Shown here one piece after another: positions 8,687 to 18,694 of a DNA stretch of 64,000 nucleotides (the stretch's first letter is position 1; every line of letters starts with the position of its first letter). A program made the translations under genes and the position numbers. Origin of the DNA: Haloprofundus halobius. Lineage in GTDB: Archaea > Halobacteriota > Halobacteria > Halobacteriales > Haloferacaceae. The stretch lies in NCBI RefSeq assembly GCF_020097835.1, contig NZ_CP083666.1, forward strand, positions 2,294,001 through 2,358,000, in the 5' to 3' direction. Under the pieces are notes generated by a model. The model saw only the letters and a list, made by a program, of their open reading frames with translations. It was not told the DNA's origin and ran no database searches.

Positions 8687-9211
8687 TCAGACGTCGTGCT
8701 GTGGAATACCGATGGTCCGGTCGAGCACCGAACCGAGCGTCACGCCGTAAACCCAGTGCGCAAGAAGCGAGAAGAGGAGGTAGAGGACGACGGTCACGGC
8801 TCCCCCGGAGGGCCAAAACGCCGGGACGAACCCGAACCAGAATATCGTCGCCAAGGACGCGCCGCGGACTGCCCTCGGGCGCTCTGGTGGCAGAAACGCC
8901 CCGACGACGAGAAACACGAGCGGTAGCACGACGGTCCCCCCGAGACCGAACAGGACGATACCGAGCGTCAGCGTCGGTTCGACGCCGAAGAATCCGGCGA
9001 GACCGGCGAACCGCGTCACGGGTTCGGTCTCGAAGAGGCCGAACACCGCCGGGACACCGACGAGTACCGGTAACATCAACACCGTCCCGAGCAGTCCGCC
9101 GGCCATCGCGACGACGACAACGCGAATCGTAATTGGAATCGCTGCCTCACCGACGACCGCCTCGTCGACGGTCGTGCTCTCTGACTCGCTTACGCCTCCG
9201 TTCGTCGCCAT
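8687..9211 (-). CDS. Four-helix membrane protein upstream of coxB
   Basis: 174 residues; after a soluble N-terminus of about 25 residues come four hydrophobic helices (about 28-50, 68-105 as two, 140-160). Ends IGIPQHDV. The chosen ATG at 9211 starts MATNGG; a longer frame would begin in the AT-rich promoter. It lies 155 bases upstream of coxB on the same strand and its promoter contains a long palindrome whose core recurs at coxB. It may be a cox accessory protein; I do not recognise the family securely. Confidence 0.6.
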   Translation of the reverse strand: MATNGGVSESESTTVDEAVVGEAAIPITIRVVVVAMAGGLLGTVLMLPVLVGVPAVFGLFETEPVTRFAGLAGFFGVEPTLTLGIVLFGLGGTVVLPLVFLVVGAFLPPERPRAVRGASLATIFWFGFVPAFWPSGGAVTVVLYLLFSLLAHWVYGVTLGSVLDRTIGIPQHDV

Positions 9212-9237
9212 ACTAGATACTACTCGACGGACAATGT

Positions 9238-9253
9238 TAAATGGTACCATTTA
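9238..9253. promoter_or_regulatory. 16-base palindrome in the promoter of the 8687-9211 gene
   Basis: TAAATGGTACCATTTA is a perfect palindrome 26 bases upstream of the ATG at 9211 (minus strand). That is the distance expected for a TATA element of a leaderless haloarchaeal gene, and its A/T-rich arms could serve as one. A regulator bound here would block TBP. Seen directly; function inferred. Confidence 0.45.
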
Positions 9254-9504
9254 CCAATACACCCGTGTCTCTCGGGTGGTGACGTACACTACTGTGCGCA
9301 GACGCCGGCTGTCGCTCTGGCGCAGACATCGGTTGTGCTTCGCCGGCCGCACTCGCGCCCGCGAGAGGAATAGTGGGGCTGACGTCCACGTGGGGCTGCC
9401 GCTTCGCCGCAGCGACCCGCGCGTTCAAGTGGGTTGCTCTCGGTAGCTCCGTCCATGAATCTGCCGACCGGCCCGAACCAACGCAGACCCGAGGTGACTG
9501 TCCC

Positions 9505-11796
9505 GTGAGCGACGGTCCGAACACCGACACCGAGAGCGAGGTGGGCAGCGACACAGACGCGGACGAAGCCCAGATTCGCGCGCTCGACGACGCGACGATT
9601 CGGCAAATCGCGGCGGGCGAAGTGGTCGAACGCCCGGCCTCCGTAGTGAAGGAACTCGTCGAGAACAGCCTCGACGCCGACGCCTCGCGCGTCTCCGTCG
9701 CCGTCGACAACGGCGGGAGAGACGGTATCCGCGTCCGCGACGACGGCGAGGGGATGACCGAACCGAACCTCGAACGCGCCGTCGAGAAACACACGACGAG
9801 CAAGATACGCGACATCTCTGACCTCGACGCCGGCGTCGGGACGCTCGGCTTCCGGGGCGAGGCGCTGCACACGATCGGCGCGGTGTCGCGGCTCACCGTC
9901 CGGTCGAAACCGCGCGAGGGCGGTACTGACGGCGCTCCGAGCGGCGCTGGAGCCGAACTCACCGTCGAGGGCGGCGAGACGGGCGAGACGCGGCCCGCAG
10001 GTTGTCCGGCCGGGACGACCGTCGAAGTCGCCGACCTCTTCTTCAACACGCCCGCCCGCAAGAAGTTCCTCAAGACCGACCCCACCGAGTTCGACCACGT
10101 CAACACCGTCGTCACGCAGTACGCGCTCGCGAACCCCGACGTCGCAGTCTCGCTCGAACACAACGGGAGGGAGGTGTTCGCCACCGAGGGCAACGGCGAC
10201 CTATCCTCCGCAGTACTGGCCGTCTACGGCCGCGAGGTGGCCGAGGCGATGGTCCGCGTCGAGTACGACGCCGGGGGACCCGGCCCCGTCGAGTCGGTGT
10301 CGGGCGTCGTCAGCCACCCCGAGACGACCCGCGCCGGGCGCGAGTACCTCTCGACGTTCGTCAACGACCGCTACGTCACCGCCGCGACGCTCCGTGAAGC
10401 CGTACTCGACGCCTACGGCGGCCAACTCGCTCCCGACCGCTACCCCTTCGCCGTCCTGTTCGTCGACGTCGAACCCGACGCCGTCGACGTGAACGTTCAT
10501 CCGAGGAAGATGGAGGTCCGGTTCGACGACGAGTCGAGCGCCAAGCGCGCCGTCACCGACGCCGTCGAGGACGCGCTGTTGGACCACGGCCTGATTCGGT
10601 CGTCCGCGCCGCGCGGCCTCTCCGCGCCCGACGAGGCGGAAGTTCGGCCCGGTGAGAGAGACGAAGCGGAGGTCGTCGGCGGCGCGGGGACGACCCACGA
10701 ATCGGCGAGTGACGTCGCCGGACGGACGAGTCGCGTCGATAGGCGAGCGACGCGGGTTGGCGACGAGGAAGCGAGTGTGGCCCCCGAAACGAACGAGCGC
10801 GCGAATCCGTCCGACAGCGGGTCGTCGCGGCCGCCTCGAAACGCCGACTCGTCGTCCGAGGACGGAGCCTCGGAGACGGCGACGACGAACGCCCGCTCGG
10901 CACGGCCGTCACGGGCCGAGCAGGAGACGAGCGCGTCCGAGGCGGACAGCGACACGGCGGAGACACCGTCCGACGCGGTGCGACCGATCGTCGTCGATTC
11001 GACGCCCGAGACCGCCCGAAACGCCGAACGCGAACAGTCGTCGTTCGCGTCGACCGGTTCGGAGACGGAAGCGAGCGCCGAGAACGACGCAGACCGGCGA
11101 CTGTCGGGCGTCACCGCGCCGACGACGCAGCGGACGCTCACCGGCGACGACGCGACGCCGGAGACGGTGTTCGAGAGTCTGCCGCGGATGCGCGTCCTCG
11201 GCCAGTTGCACGAGACGTACGTCGTCGCGGAGACGCCTGCCGGTCTGGTGCTCATCGACCAGCACGCCGCCGACGAGCGCGTCAACTACGAGCGCCTGCA
11301 GAACGAACTCGCCGGCGACACGCCGACACAGGCGCTCGCGGACCCCGTCGAGTTGGAGTTGACCGCGCGTGAGGCAGCGCTGTTCGAGGAGTACGCCGAC
11401 GCGCTGGCGCAGGTCGGCTTCCACGCCGGACGTAGCGGCGAGCGTCGCGTCGAAGTCCGGACGGTTCCCGCCGTCTTCGACGCGACACTCGAACCGGAGT
11501 TGCTCCGCGACGTGGTGAGCGCGTTCGTCGCCGAAGAAGACGACGGCGGCGAGCGGACCGTCGACGCCGTCGCCGACTCGCTGCTGGCGGATTTGGCGTG
11601 CTACCCCTCGATTACGGGCAACACGTCGCTGACCGAGGGGTCGGTCGTCGAACTGCTGGAGGCGCTGGACGCCTGCGACAACCCGTACGCTTGCCCGCAC
11701 GGTCGACCCGTCGTCATCGCGTTCGACCGCGACGACATCGAAGCCCGATTCGAGCGCGATTACCCGGGGCACGCCGGGCGGCGCGCCGAGGAGTAG
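9505..11796 (+). CDS. mutL: DNA mismatch repair protein MutL
   Basis: 763 residues. The GHKL ATPase domain shows VVKELVENSLDA (residues 47-58), DDGEGM (79-84) and GTLGFRGEAL (about 112-121). A long acidic, Ser-rich linker (about residues 370-550) leads to a C-terminal dimerisation domain with the endonuclease motif DQHAADERVNYE, an ACYPSI segment and CPHGRP, the metal-binding set of nicking MutL proteins. It would nick the strand to be repaired after mismatch recognition. The start is taken as GTG 9505, preceded by GAGGTGA. No mutS is adjacent, unlike the usual mutS-mutL pairing. Confidence 0.95.
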   Translation: MSDGPNTDTESEVGSDTDADEAQIRALDDATIRQIAAGEVVERPASVVKELVENSLDADASRVSVAVDNGGRDGIRVRDDGEGMTEPNLERAVEKHTTSKIRDISDLDAGVGTLGFRGEALHTIGAVSRLTVRSKPREGGTDGAPSGAGAELTVEGGETGETRPAGCPAGTTVEVADLFFNTPARKKFLKTDPTEFDHVNTVVTQYALANPDVAVSLEHNGREVFATEGNGDLSSAVLAVYGREVAEAMVRVEYDAGGPGPVESVSGVVSHPETTRAGREYLSTFVNDRYVTAATLREAVLDAYGGQLAPDRYPFAVLFVDVEPDAVDVNVHPRKMEVRFDDESSAKRAVTDAVEDALLDHGLIRSSAPRGLSAPDEAEVRPGERDEAEVVGGAGTTHESASDVAGRTSRVDRRATRVGDEEASVAPETNERANPSDSGSSRPPRNADSSSEDGASETATTNARSARPSRAEQETSASEADSDTAETPSDAVRPIVVDSTPETARNAEREQSSFASTGSETEASAENDADRRLSGVTAPTTQRTLTGDDATPETVFESLPRMRVLGQLHETYVVAETPAGLVLIDQHAADERVNYERLQNELAGDTPTQALADPVELELTAREAALFEEYADALAQVGFHAGRSGERRVEVRTVPAVFDATLEPELLRDVVSAFVAEEDDGGERTVDAVADSLLADLACYPSITGNTSLTEGSVVELLEALDACDNPYACPHGRPVVIAFDRDDIEARFERDYPGHAGRRAEE

Positions 11797-11878
11797 CGTC
11801 GCTGGAGGGGAGTCCACGACCGGGGCATATCCGCCGGAACTCCCCGAACTTATGTGACCCTCGCAAGAACGGGGGAGC

Positions 11879-12838
11879 ATGACCGACCTCGTGACGTTCG
11901 GCGAGACGATGCTTCGCCTCTCGCCGTCGCAGGGAGAGCGACTGGAGACGACCGACGAACTGGACCTTCGCATCGGCGGCGCGGAGAGCAACGTCGCCGC
12001 CGCGGTCTCCCGTCTCGGATTCGACTCCGTGTGGCTCTCGAAACTGCCGGACTCGCCGCTGGGTCGGCGCGTCACCGTCGAACTGCAGAGCCACGGCGTC
12101 GAGACGCCCGTCGCGTGGAGCGACGCCGACGCGACGCGGATGGGCACCTACTACATCGAACACGGCGGCGCGCCGCGCGGAACGAACGTCATCTACGACC
12201 GCGCCGACGCCGCCGTCACCACCGTCTCGGCCGACGAACTCCCGACCGAGCGCATCCGCGAGAGCGAAGCGTTCTACACCAGCGGCATCACCCCGGCGCT
12301 GTCGGACGCCGCGGCGGAGGCGACGGCGACGCTTCTGGCGACGGCGAACGACGCCGGAACGACGACGGTGTTCGACCTGAACTACCGCTCGAAGCTCTGG
12401 AACCACGAGGAGGCGGCCGAGGGGTACCGCGCGCTGTTCGACGCCGTGGACGTACTCGTCGCCGCCGAACGCGACACCCGCGAGGTGCTCGGCCGAGACG
12501 GCAGCCCCGAGGATCTCGTCTTCGGACTCGTCGACGACTACGACTTCGAGACGGTCATCCTCACCCGCGGCGAGGAGGGCGCGCTCGCGCTCCACGACGG
12601 CGAGACGTACGAGCAACCGGTGTTCGAGGCGGAGACCGTCGACGCCGTCGGTACGGGCGACGCCTTCGTCGGCGGCTTCCTCGCGGCGCGACTCGACGGC
12701 GAGAACGTGGCGACCGGACTGGAGTACGCGGCGGCGACGGCGGCGCTGAAGCGGACCATCGACGGCGACATCGCCGTCGTTACGCGCGCGGAAGTCGACG
12801 CCGTCGTCGGCGAAGACGATGCGAGTATCTCGCGGTAG
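11879..12838 (+). CDS. kdgK: PfkB-family sugar kinase, probable 2-keto-3-deoxygluconate kinase
   Basis: 319 residues. The N-terminus [11 protein letters not shown] and the GGAESNVA segment match KDG kinases of the PfkB family; the second PfkB signature [15 protein letters not shown] (about residues 253-267) carries the catalytic base Asp. The family phosphorylates 2-keto-3-deoxygluconate (and often the galactonate form) with ATP, the last specific step of the semi-phosphorylative Entner-Doudoroff route of halophiles. GGGGGAG precedes the ATG. It stands alone, 82 bases after mutL. Substrate inferred from resemblance. Confidence 0.85.
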   Translation: MTDLVTFGETMLRLSPSQGERLETTDELDLRIGGAESNVAAAVSRLGFDSVWLSKLPDSPLGRRVTVELQSHGVETPVAWSDADATRMGTYYIEHGGAPRGTNVIYDRADAAVTTVSADELPTERIRESEAFYTSGITPALSDAAAEATATLLATANDAGTTTVFDLNYRSKLWNHEEAAEGYRALFDAVDVLVAAERDTREVLGRDGSPEDLVFGLVDDYDFETVILTRGEEGALALHDGETYEQPVFEAETVDAVGTGDAFVGGFLAARLDGENVATGLEYAAATAALKRTIDGDIAVVTRAEVDAVVGEDDASISR

Positions 12839-12971
12839 AGCGGTCGTCGGGAGCGACCGACTCGCGTGCGATCGAAAATCGGGACTCGTCGGTCGTCCTG
12901 ACAGATAGTCATAGGCGAAATTGTACGTGGCCGAAAGATACATTCCGGAGCCGCTAGTCACGGGTGGTGTG

Positions 12972-14186
12972 ATGAGACGCGTAGCGGCAGTAGTGGCGGT
13001 ACTGGTCGTACTATCGACCGCAGCACCGGCTGTCAGCGGACAGTCCGGCGGCGCCGAGAGCGACGCCTACGCCGGGGCGAACGTCTCGTTCGAGACGAAC
13101 GGGTCGGCCATCGCCGACTACGCCGTCGGCGGCGACACGGTGCTGGAGTCGGTCGTGGTGCAGTCACAGAGCGAGGCCAAGCGCGACGTCGGCGTCGGCG
13201 CCGACACGTCGCTGTCGACGGTCTCGTCGGTCGACTGGAGCGCGCTGTCGATGGAGTCGAAGACGGAAACCAGCGCCAGCGTCGAAGCCGAAAGCGGCGC
13301 GAGCCTCGACGCGCACGACAACGAACACGGCATCCTCGTCGTCGACGCGGGCGAGGAGGAGGGGCAGTTCGTCCACGCGAACGTGAGTGACGACGCCGAC
13401 GCCGACGCCGAGGGCGACCGGGTCGTCGTGACGACGGCGAACGGGACGACCGGCGCGTTCGTCGTCGTCGGCGACGGCGAAGTGACCGTCACCGAGGACG
13501 GTAACGTCGGGGCCCAACTCGGCGCGGACGACAAGTTGGTGTTCCGTTCGTACGAGGGCGAACGCTCCGAGGACGACAGGGAGCAGGAGCGACTCGTCTC
13601 CGAAGGGACGGCCGCCGCCGAGGTGCACGTGATGCAGCGAGACGGCGAGACGGTGAGCGACGTCGTCTCGTACGCCGACGGCACGACCGTCGAGACGGCC
13701 GAACAGAGCGAGAACGCCGTCCGAATGACCGTCGACCGAAGCAGCGATGAGGGGACGGTGCTGCTCACGAGCGTCTCCGAGACCGCCGAAAACGTCTCGG
13801 TGACCGTCGACGGCGAGGCGGCCGCGGAGGCCTCCTCGTACGGCGAACTCGAGAGTGCCGCCAACGGCGGTGACAGCTCCGCCTACATGGTGTCGGAGGG
13901 GAGCGCCGACGCGAGCGCCGACGTACTCGTCGCGGTGAATCACTTCTCCGAGCGGGAGATCGCAGTCGACGGTAGCGACGAGGGGACGACCGACGACGGT
14001 AGCGGCGAGGAGACGACCGACGGCGATAGCAGCGGCGAGGAGACGACCGACGGGGAATCGACCGACAACGAGACGGGCGACGACGGCGACGCCACGACTT
14101 CGTCGACGGAGATGCCCGGCTTCGGCGTCGGTGCGGGACTGCTCGCCGTCGTACTGAGCGCGTTCGCGCTCGTTCGACGGGCGTAA
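12972..14186 (+). CDS. PGF-CTERM surface glycoprotein
   Basis: 404 residues. A signal peptide (residues 1-25, ending AVSG) is followed by an all-beta-looking, Asp/Glu/Ser-rich ectodomain, then a Thr/Asp/Glu/Ser-rich stalk (about 345-378) typical of O-glycosylated spacers. The C-terminus is a tripartite sorting signal: PGFGVG, a hydrophobic helix and RRA. PGF-CTERM proteins are cut by archaeosortase A and lipid-anchored. Several N-x-S/T sites suit N-glycosylation. The role of the ectodomain is unknown. Confidence 0.85.
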   Translation: MRRVAAVVAVLVVLSTAAPAVSGQSGGAESDAYAGANVSFETNGSAIADYAVGGDTVLESVVVQSQSEAKRDVGVGADTSLSTVSSVDWSALSMESKTETSASVEAESGASLDAHDNEHGILVVDAGEEEGQFVHANVSDDADADAEGDRVVVTTANGTTGAFVVVGDGEVTVTEDGNVGAQLGADDKLVFRSYEGERSEDDREQERLVSEGTAAAEVHVMQRDGETVSDVVSYADGTTVETAEQSENAVRMTVDRSSDEGTVLLTSVSETAENVSVTVDGEAAAEASSYGELESAANGGDSSAYMVSEGSADASADVLVAVNHFSEREIAVDGSDEGTTDDGSGEETTDGDSSGEETTDGESTDNETGDDGDATTSSTEMPGFGVGAGLLAVVLSAFALVRRA

Positions 14187-14293
14187 AACGGAGGACGGGC
14201 GAAGAGACGGAGGTGCGTCGTCGGCCGACGACGTCGTTCGTCGGCGCCTACGACCGCCGTAACCGCTAATTCGGTGGCGTGGGATAGTTCGGT

Positions 14294-15691
14294 ATGCACG
14301 TCGCCATCCTCGGTGCCTACGGGAGCGCGGGCGTCGCTGCCGCCGAACGCCTCGCCGACGCGGACGAAGTCGACCGCCTGACGCTTCTCGACGGCGGCGA
14401 CCCGGGAGGCGGACTCTGTATCCTCCGCGGCTGTATGCCCTCGAAGGAGGTGCTGTCGGCGGCCGAACATCGCTACCACGCCCGCCACGACGAACGCCTC
14501 GTCGGCGAACCACCGGAACTCGACCTCGACCGAGTGGTCTCGGCGAAAGACGCGCACATCCACAACTTCGCCGAGCACCGCCGGAACGCCGTCCACGCGC
14601 TGGCGACCCACGACGGCGTCGAGTTCGTCGGCGAGAACGCTCGCTTCGCCGGCGCGCGGACACTCGCCGTCGGCGACCGGGAACTGACGCCCGACTACGT
14701 CGTCGTCGCCACCGGGTCGACGGTGAACGTCCCCGACACGCCCGGACTCGACGAGGTGCCGTACTCGACGAGCGCCGACGTACTCGACGCCACCGAGTTC
14801 GGCGACTCGGGTGTCGTGATGGGGTTCGGCTACGTCGGCGTCGAACTCGCCGCGTACCTCTCGGAAGCAGGTGTGGACCTCACCGTCGTCGAGCACGACG
14901 ACAGACCGCTCGACGAAGCCGACCCGGAGTTCGGCGACGACCTGCTGGCGCTCTACCGCGAGGAGTTCGGCATCGACGTGCGGACGAACGTGAGCGAACA
15001 GCGCGTCGAGCGGACCGACGAGGGCGGCGTTCGGCTGTATCTCACCGGCGGGAGCGACGAGGAACTCGTCGAAGCCGACCAGTTGTTTCTCTTTACGGGA
15101 CGGCGACCCAACGTCGACGGGCTGAATCTGGAAGCGGCGGGACTGCAGGCCGAGAAAGGGTGGGTCGACGAGACGATGCAGGCGCGAGACGACGACCGGC
15201 TGTTCGTCGTCGGCGACGTGAACGGACACGAACCCATCCTCCACGTCGCCAAGGAACAGGGCTTTCTCGCCGCCGACAACGTACTGGCGCACGCGGCCGG
15301 TGAGGAACTCGAACCGTACGAGAACGTCCACCACCACGTCATCTTCTCGGGGGCGGCGGTGTACCCGTACGTCCGCGTCGGACACTCCGAGCGGTCGGCC
15401 GACGATGCAGGGTTGAACTACGTCAGCGTCTCGCGGGAGGCCAGCGACGACGGCGTGTTCAAGACGAAGTACGCGACGCGGGGACGGGCGAAACTCGTCG
15501 TTGACGCCGACGAGGGCACAGTATTGGGTTACCAGGGCTTACACTACCACGCCGACGTGATGGCGAAGACGATGCAGGTCGTCGTCGAACGCGGGATGCG
15601 CGTCGACGAGATCCCGGACCGCGCGTACCACCCGACGACGCCCGAGATAATCGACGGCCTACTCCGGGCGGCGAAGTCGGAACTCCGCTGA
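14294..15691 (+). CDS. FAD-dependent pyridine nucleotide-disulfide oxidoreductase
   Basis: 465 residues, the size of dihydrolipoamide dehydrogenase or mercuric reductase. The redox disulfide is Cys42/Cys47 in GLCILRGCMPSK. The NAD(P) fold is at about 175-180 (GFGYVGVE), the second FAD motif near LFVVGDVNG, and the C-terminal catalytic His-Glu pair is in HPTTPEII. The N-terminal dinucleotide loop is atypical (LGAYGSAG), lacking the usual GxGxxG. No 2-oxo-acid dehydrogenase genes are near, so it need not be the lipoamide enzyme; the true substrate is open (thiol, CoA-disulfide, metal or other). Confidence 0.8.
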   Translation: MHVAILGAYGSAGVAAAERLADADEVDRLTLLDGGDPGGGLCILRGCMPSKEVLSAAEHRYHARHDERLVGEPPELDLDRVVSAKDAHIHNFAEHRRNAVHALATHDGVEFVGENARFAGARTLAVGDRELTPDYVVVATGSTVNVPDTPGLDEVPYSTSADVLDATEFGDSGVVMGFGYVGVELAAYLSEAGVDLTVVEHDDRPLDEADPEFGDDLLALYREEFGIDVRTNVSEQRVERTDEGGVRLYLTGGSDEELVEADQLFLFTGRRPNVDGLNLEAAGLQAEKGWVDETMQARDDDRLFVVGDVNGHEPILHVAKEQGFLAADNVLAHAAGEELEPYENVHHHVIFSGAAVYPYVRVGHSERSADDAGLNYVSVSREASDDGVFKTKYATRGRAKLVVDADEGTVLGYQGLHYHADVMAKTMQVVVERGMRVDEIPDRAYHPTTPEIIDGLLRAAKSELR

Positions 15692-15812
15692 ATCCCTCGT
15701 TGACGGCGAAATCCCTTGCTTGGGACTCTGTATCACGTGTTCTCGAAGTTACAATAATTGGGGCGCATGAATAGCCAAATACAAATGCGCCAGCCGCATA
15801 TGGGGCGAGTAC

Positions 15813-17291
15813 ATGGCATCACTGTCGTTCGAACCACTGGCGTACGACGACATACCCGATGACGAGCGCCCCTCGCTCGGACAGGCGCTCGTCCCGGTCG
15901 TCGGCATGCTGTTGTTTCTGAGCGTAGGTGCGATCTGGCTCGAACTGGACGCGCACGTGCCGCTTCTGTGGGGTATCGTCCTGACCGGTCTCGTCGGCCG
16001 GTTCTGGTACGGTCTCTCCTGGCAGCGGATGTACGAGGGAATCGTCGACGGACTCCGCATGGGCATGCAGGCGATTCTCATCCTGTTTATCATCTACATG
16101 CTCATCGCGACGTGGACCGACGCCGGGACGATCCCGGGGCTCATCTACTACGGACTCGAACTGCTGTCGCCGGACATCTTCCTGCCCGTGACGGCGCTTC
16201 TTGCGACGGGCGTCGCCTTCGCCGTCGGTTCGTCGTGGACGACGGCCGGTACGCTCGGGGTGGCGTTCATCGGCATCGGCTCCGGGCTCGGCGTCCCGGA
16301 AGCGATGACCGCGGGTGCGGTGCTCACCGGGTCGTACACCGGGGACAAGATCTCGCCGCTGTCGGACACGACGAACCTCGCGTCGGCGGTGACGAACACC
16401 GACCTCTACACCCACATCCGGACGATGCGTGTCGGGACGGGCATCGCACTACTCATCTCACTCGTCCTCTACAGCTATCTCGGCCTCTCGGCGACGGGGT
16501 CGATTCCCGCCGGGCGCGTCGGCGAGATTCAAAGCGCCATCGTCGGCGCGTACTCGGTGAACCCCGTCGTCTTCCTCCCGCTCGTGGTGACGTTCGGCCT
16601 CGCGCTGTACGGATTCCCGGCGCTCCCGTCGCTGACGGCGGGCGTCTTTGCCGGGGCGTTCACGAGCATGGTCGCGCAGGGTCGACTGAGCGTCGAGGGG
16701 TTCATCCACGTCTGGGACGTCGCCCAGAACGGCACCGCGCCGGAGACGAACGTCGACCTCGTCAACAGTCTGCTGGAGACGGGCGGCCTCATCGGCTCGT
16801 CGTGGACTATCACCATCGTCGTCGCGGCGCTGGCGCTCGGCGGACTGCTGGAGCGAACGGGCGTCCTTGCGGTTCTCGCGTATCACCTCAGCAACGGTCT
16901 TCACAGCGTCGCTGGCATCACCGCCGGGACAGCCGTCTCCGCGTTCGGAATGAACGTCCTCGCCGCCGAGCAGTACATGAGTATCGTCGTCCCCGGTATG
17001 AGCCTCCGCGGCATCTACGAGGAGAAGGGTCTCGACAGCCGCAACCTCTCGCGCGCCGTCGAGGCCGCCGGAACGACGACGAGCGCGCTCATCCCGTGGA
17101 ACGCGGGCGGCGTCTATATGGCGGGCGTTCTCGGGGTGCCGACGCTCGAATACGCGCCGTACTACTTCCTCGGCCTCATCTCGCCGCTCGTGCTCCTGTT
17201 CATGGGCGTCACCGGCTGGCGCATCACCTATCAGGGCGAGGAGACGACCGCCGGAATTCGAGGCGCGGTCGAATCCATCGGCGACGACTGA
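15813..17291 (+). CDS. nhaC: NhaC-family Na+/H+ antiporter
   Basis: 492 residues with about 11-12 membrane helices. The NhaC core is visible as GSSWTTAGTLGVAFIGIG and GAVLTGSYTGDKISPLSDTTNLA, with the acid and Thr/Ser residues of the ion path. It would exchange Na+ for H+ across the membrane, a housekeeping need for a halophile that keeps cytoplasmic Na+ low. It is monocistronic, 121 bases after the oxidoreductase. Confidence 0.93.
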   Translation: MASLSFEPLAYDDIPDDERPSLGQALVPVVGMLLFLSVGAIWLELDAHVPLLWGIVLTGLVGRFWYGLSWQRMYEGIVDGLRMGMQAILILFIIYMLIATWTDAGTIPGLIYYGLELLSPDIFLPVTALLATGVAFAVGSSWTTAGTLGVAFIGIGSGLGVPEAMTAGAVLTGSYTGDKISPLSDTTNLASAVTNTDLYTHIRTMRVGTGIALLISLVLYSYLGLSATGSIPAGRVGEIQSAIVGAYSVNPVVFLPLVVTFGLALYGFPALPSLTAGVFAGAFTSMVAQGRLSVEGFIHVWDVAQNGTAPETNVDLVNSLLETGGLIGSSWTITIVVAALALGGLLERTGVLAVLAYHLSNGLHSVAGITAGTAVSAFGMNVLAAEQYMSIVVPGMSLRGIYEEKGLDSRNLSRAVEAAGTTTSALIPWNAGGVYMAGVLGVPTLEYAPYYFLGLISPLVLLFMGVTGWRITYQGEETTAGIRGAVESIGDD

Positions 17292-17404
17292 ATTCGGCCG
17301 ACGGCGACCGAGTGCGACCGGCGACGATTGAACTTGGCCGACGACGACCGAGCGCGGCCGACGACGAGTGACGAAATCGACGACGCCCGTCGATGCCGCC
17401 GCCG

Positions 17405-18556
17405 TTACCGGCGGACGAGCCTCGACGTGTCGGCCCCGGTCTCGTCGGCGGCGTCGGCGTCGAGGACCGGGAGCGAGACGCGAACCCGCGTTCCGCGCGG
17501 CGTCCGCTCTTCGAGGTCGACGGTGCCGTCGGAGTCGTCGACGATCCAGTTGACCAGCCAGAGGCCGATGCCGCTGGCGTGGGTGAGTTGCGTCTCCTGT
17601 CCCGACTGGAACACCGACAGTTCGTCGTGCGGAATCCCCGGCCCGTCGTCGGCGACGCAGAAGTCGATTCGGTCGTCCTCGTGCAGTTCGAGCGAGACCC
17701 GGACGCGGGGCCGCGCGTTCGGATTGTGGACGATCGCGTTCTCCAGCAGGTTGTTCACCGCGACGCCGAGGAGTTGGTTGGCTCGGACGGATCCCGTCTT
17801 CCCGTAATCAGTCTCGACGAGCGCGTCGGGATACTCGTCGCGAACCGTCCTCACCTCCCGGTCGACGAGCGCGCGGAGGTCGACGACCGTCTGCTCGGCG
17901 TCCGAGAGCAGATGCTCGATGCGTCGAGCGTTGTCGCCGAGCGACGCGAGGTCCAACGCCGTCTGCTCGATTATCTCGGCGTGCGCTTCGACGTCACCGT
18001 CGGCCTCGGTCAGGAGGTCGGCGTAGCCGAGGATGACGTTCGAGCGGTTCCGGACGTCGTGCCGGAGGACGCGGTTGAGCACGCGCAGTCGTTGGTTGAG
18101 CCGCGTCGTCCGCTCGCGTTCGGCGGCCAGACGGTGCTCGGTGGTCCGTCGCTGCACGTCGTACACCCCGACCAGGAACCCGACGAGCGCGCCGCTTGTC
18201 ATCCCGCCGACGAAGACGATGCTCCAGTTGCTCAGGACGACCCCCTCCGAAAGCTGATAGAGCAGCATCAGCGCGACGATGGCGCAGGTGATTGCCGCGC
18301 CCGCCGAGCACCAGAACCCGACTGTCGCCACGTTCGAGTCGTCGAACTCCTGGCGGGTGAGCCAGACGCCGCACAGAAAGAGGATGAGCGCGACGCAGAA
18401 GGGGATGAACGCCCCGAAGATAAACGTCGGGACCGACCTCGAACTCCGGACACCGTGAAGGGCGTATACTGCCGCAGTCACGACTGCGAACCCGAAGACA
18501 GAGAGGTACCCCAGAACGCGTCCGGCAGATTTCATAGACGGAGAGACACGATACAT
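17405..18556 (-). CDS. Membrane histidine kinase
   Basis: 383 residues. Four N-terminal membrane helices (about 14-33, 45-64, 78-100, 111-132) are followed by a short coiled linker and the DHp helix with the phospho-accepting His166 (LNRVLRHDVRNRSN). The ATPase part shows NNLLENAIVHN, DDGPGIP and GIGLWLVNW. There is no response regulator next to it, the usual orphan arrangement in halophiles. The membrane part resembles no sensor I can name. ATG 18556 gives the longest frame; ATG 18535 is an alternative. Confidence 0.88.
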   Translation of the reverse strand: MYRVSPSMKSAGRVLGYLSVFGFAVVTAAVYALHGVRSSRSVPTFIFGAFIPFCVALILFLCGVWLTRQEFDDSNVATVGFWCSAGAAITCAIVALMLLYQLSEGVVLSNWSIVFVGGMTSGALVGFLVGVYDVQRRTTEHRLAAERERTTRLNQRLRVLNRVLRHDVRNRSNVILGYADLLTEADGDVEAHAEIIEQTALDLASLGDNARRIEHLLSDAEQTVVDLRALVDREVRTVRDEYPDALVETDYGKTGSVRANQLLGVAVNNLLENAIVHNPNARPRVRVSLELHEDDRIDFCVADDGPGIPHDELSVFQSGQETQLTHASGIGLWLVNWIVDDSDGTVDLEERTPRGTRVRVSLPVLDADAADETGADTSRLVRR

Positions 18557-18694
18557 AAGTCAGAAGATCAAACTATAATAAGTTTTGTTATCAGGGTGGG
18601 AGGTCGAAACGACGAGACGACACGAGCGGCGGCGGCCAGCAGCGAGGAGCGGCGACATCGTCCGCCTTATGCCGACGACGACGAAAGCCCGAGT

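Noticed and set aside
9237-10193. Open frames opposite the first part of mutL (about 318 and 290 codons)
   Set aside because: Composition is that of a mirror frame, and the MutL motifs are on the plus strand.
10909-12961. Minus-strand frames of about 410 codons across mutL and the sugar-kinase gene
   Set aside because: They cross two well-supported plus-strand genes and have no recognisable motif.
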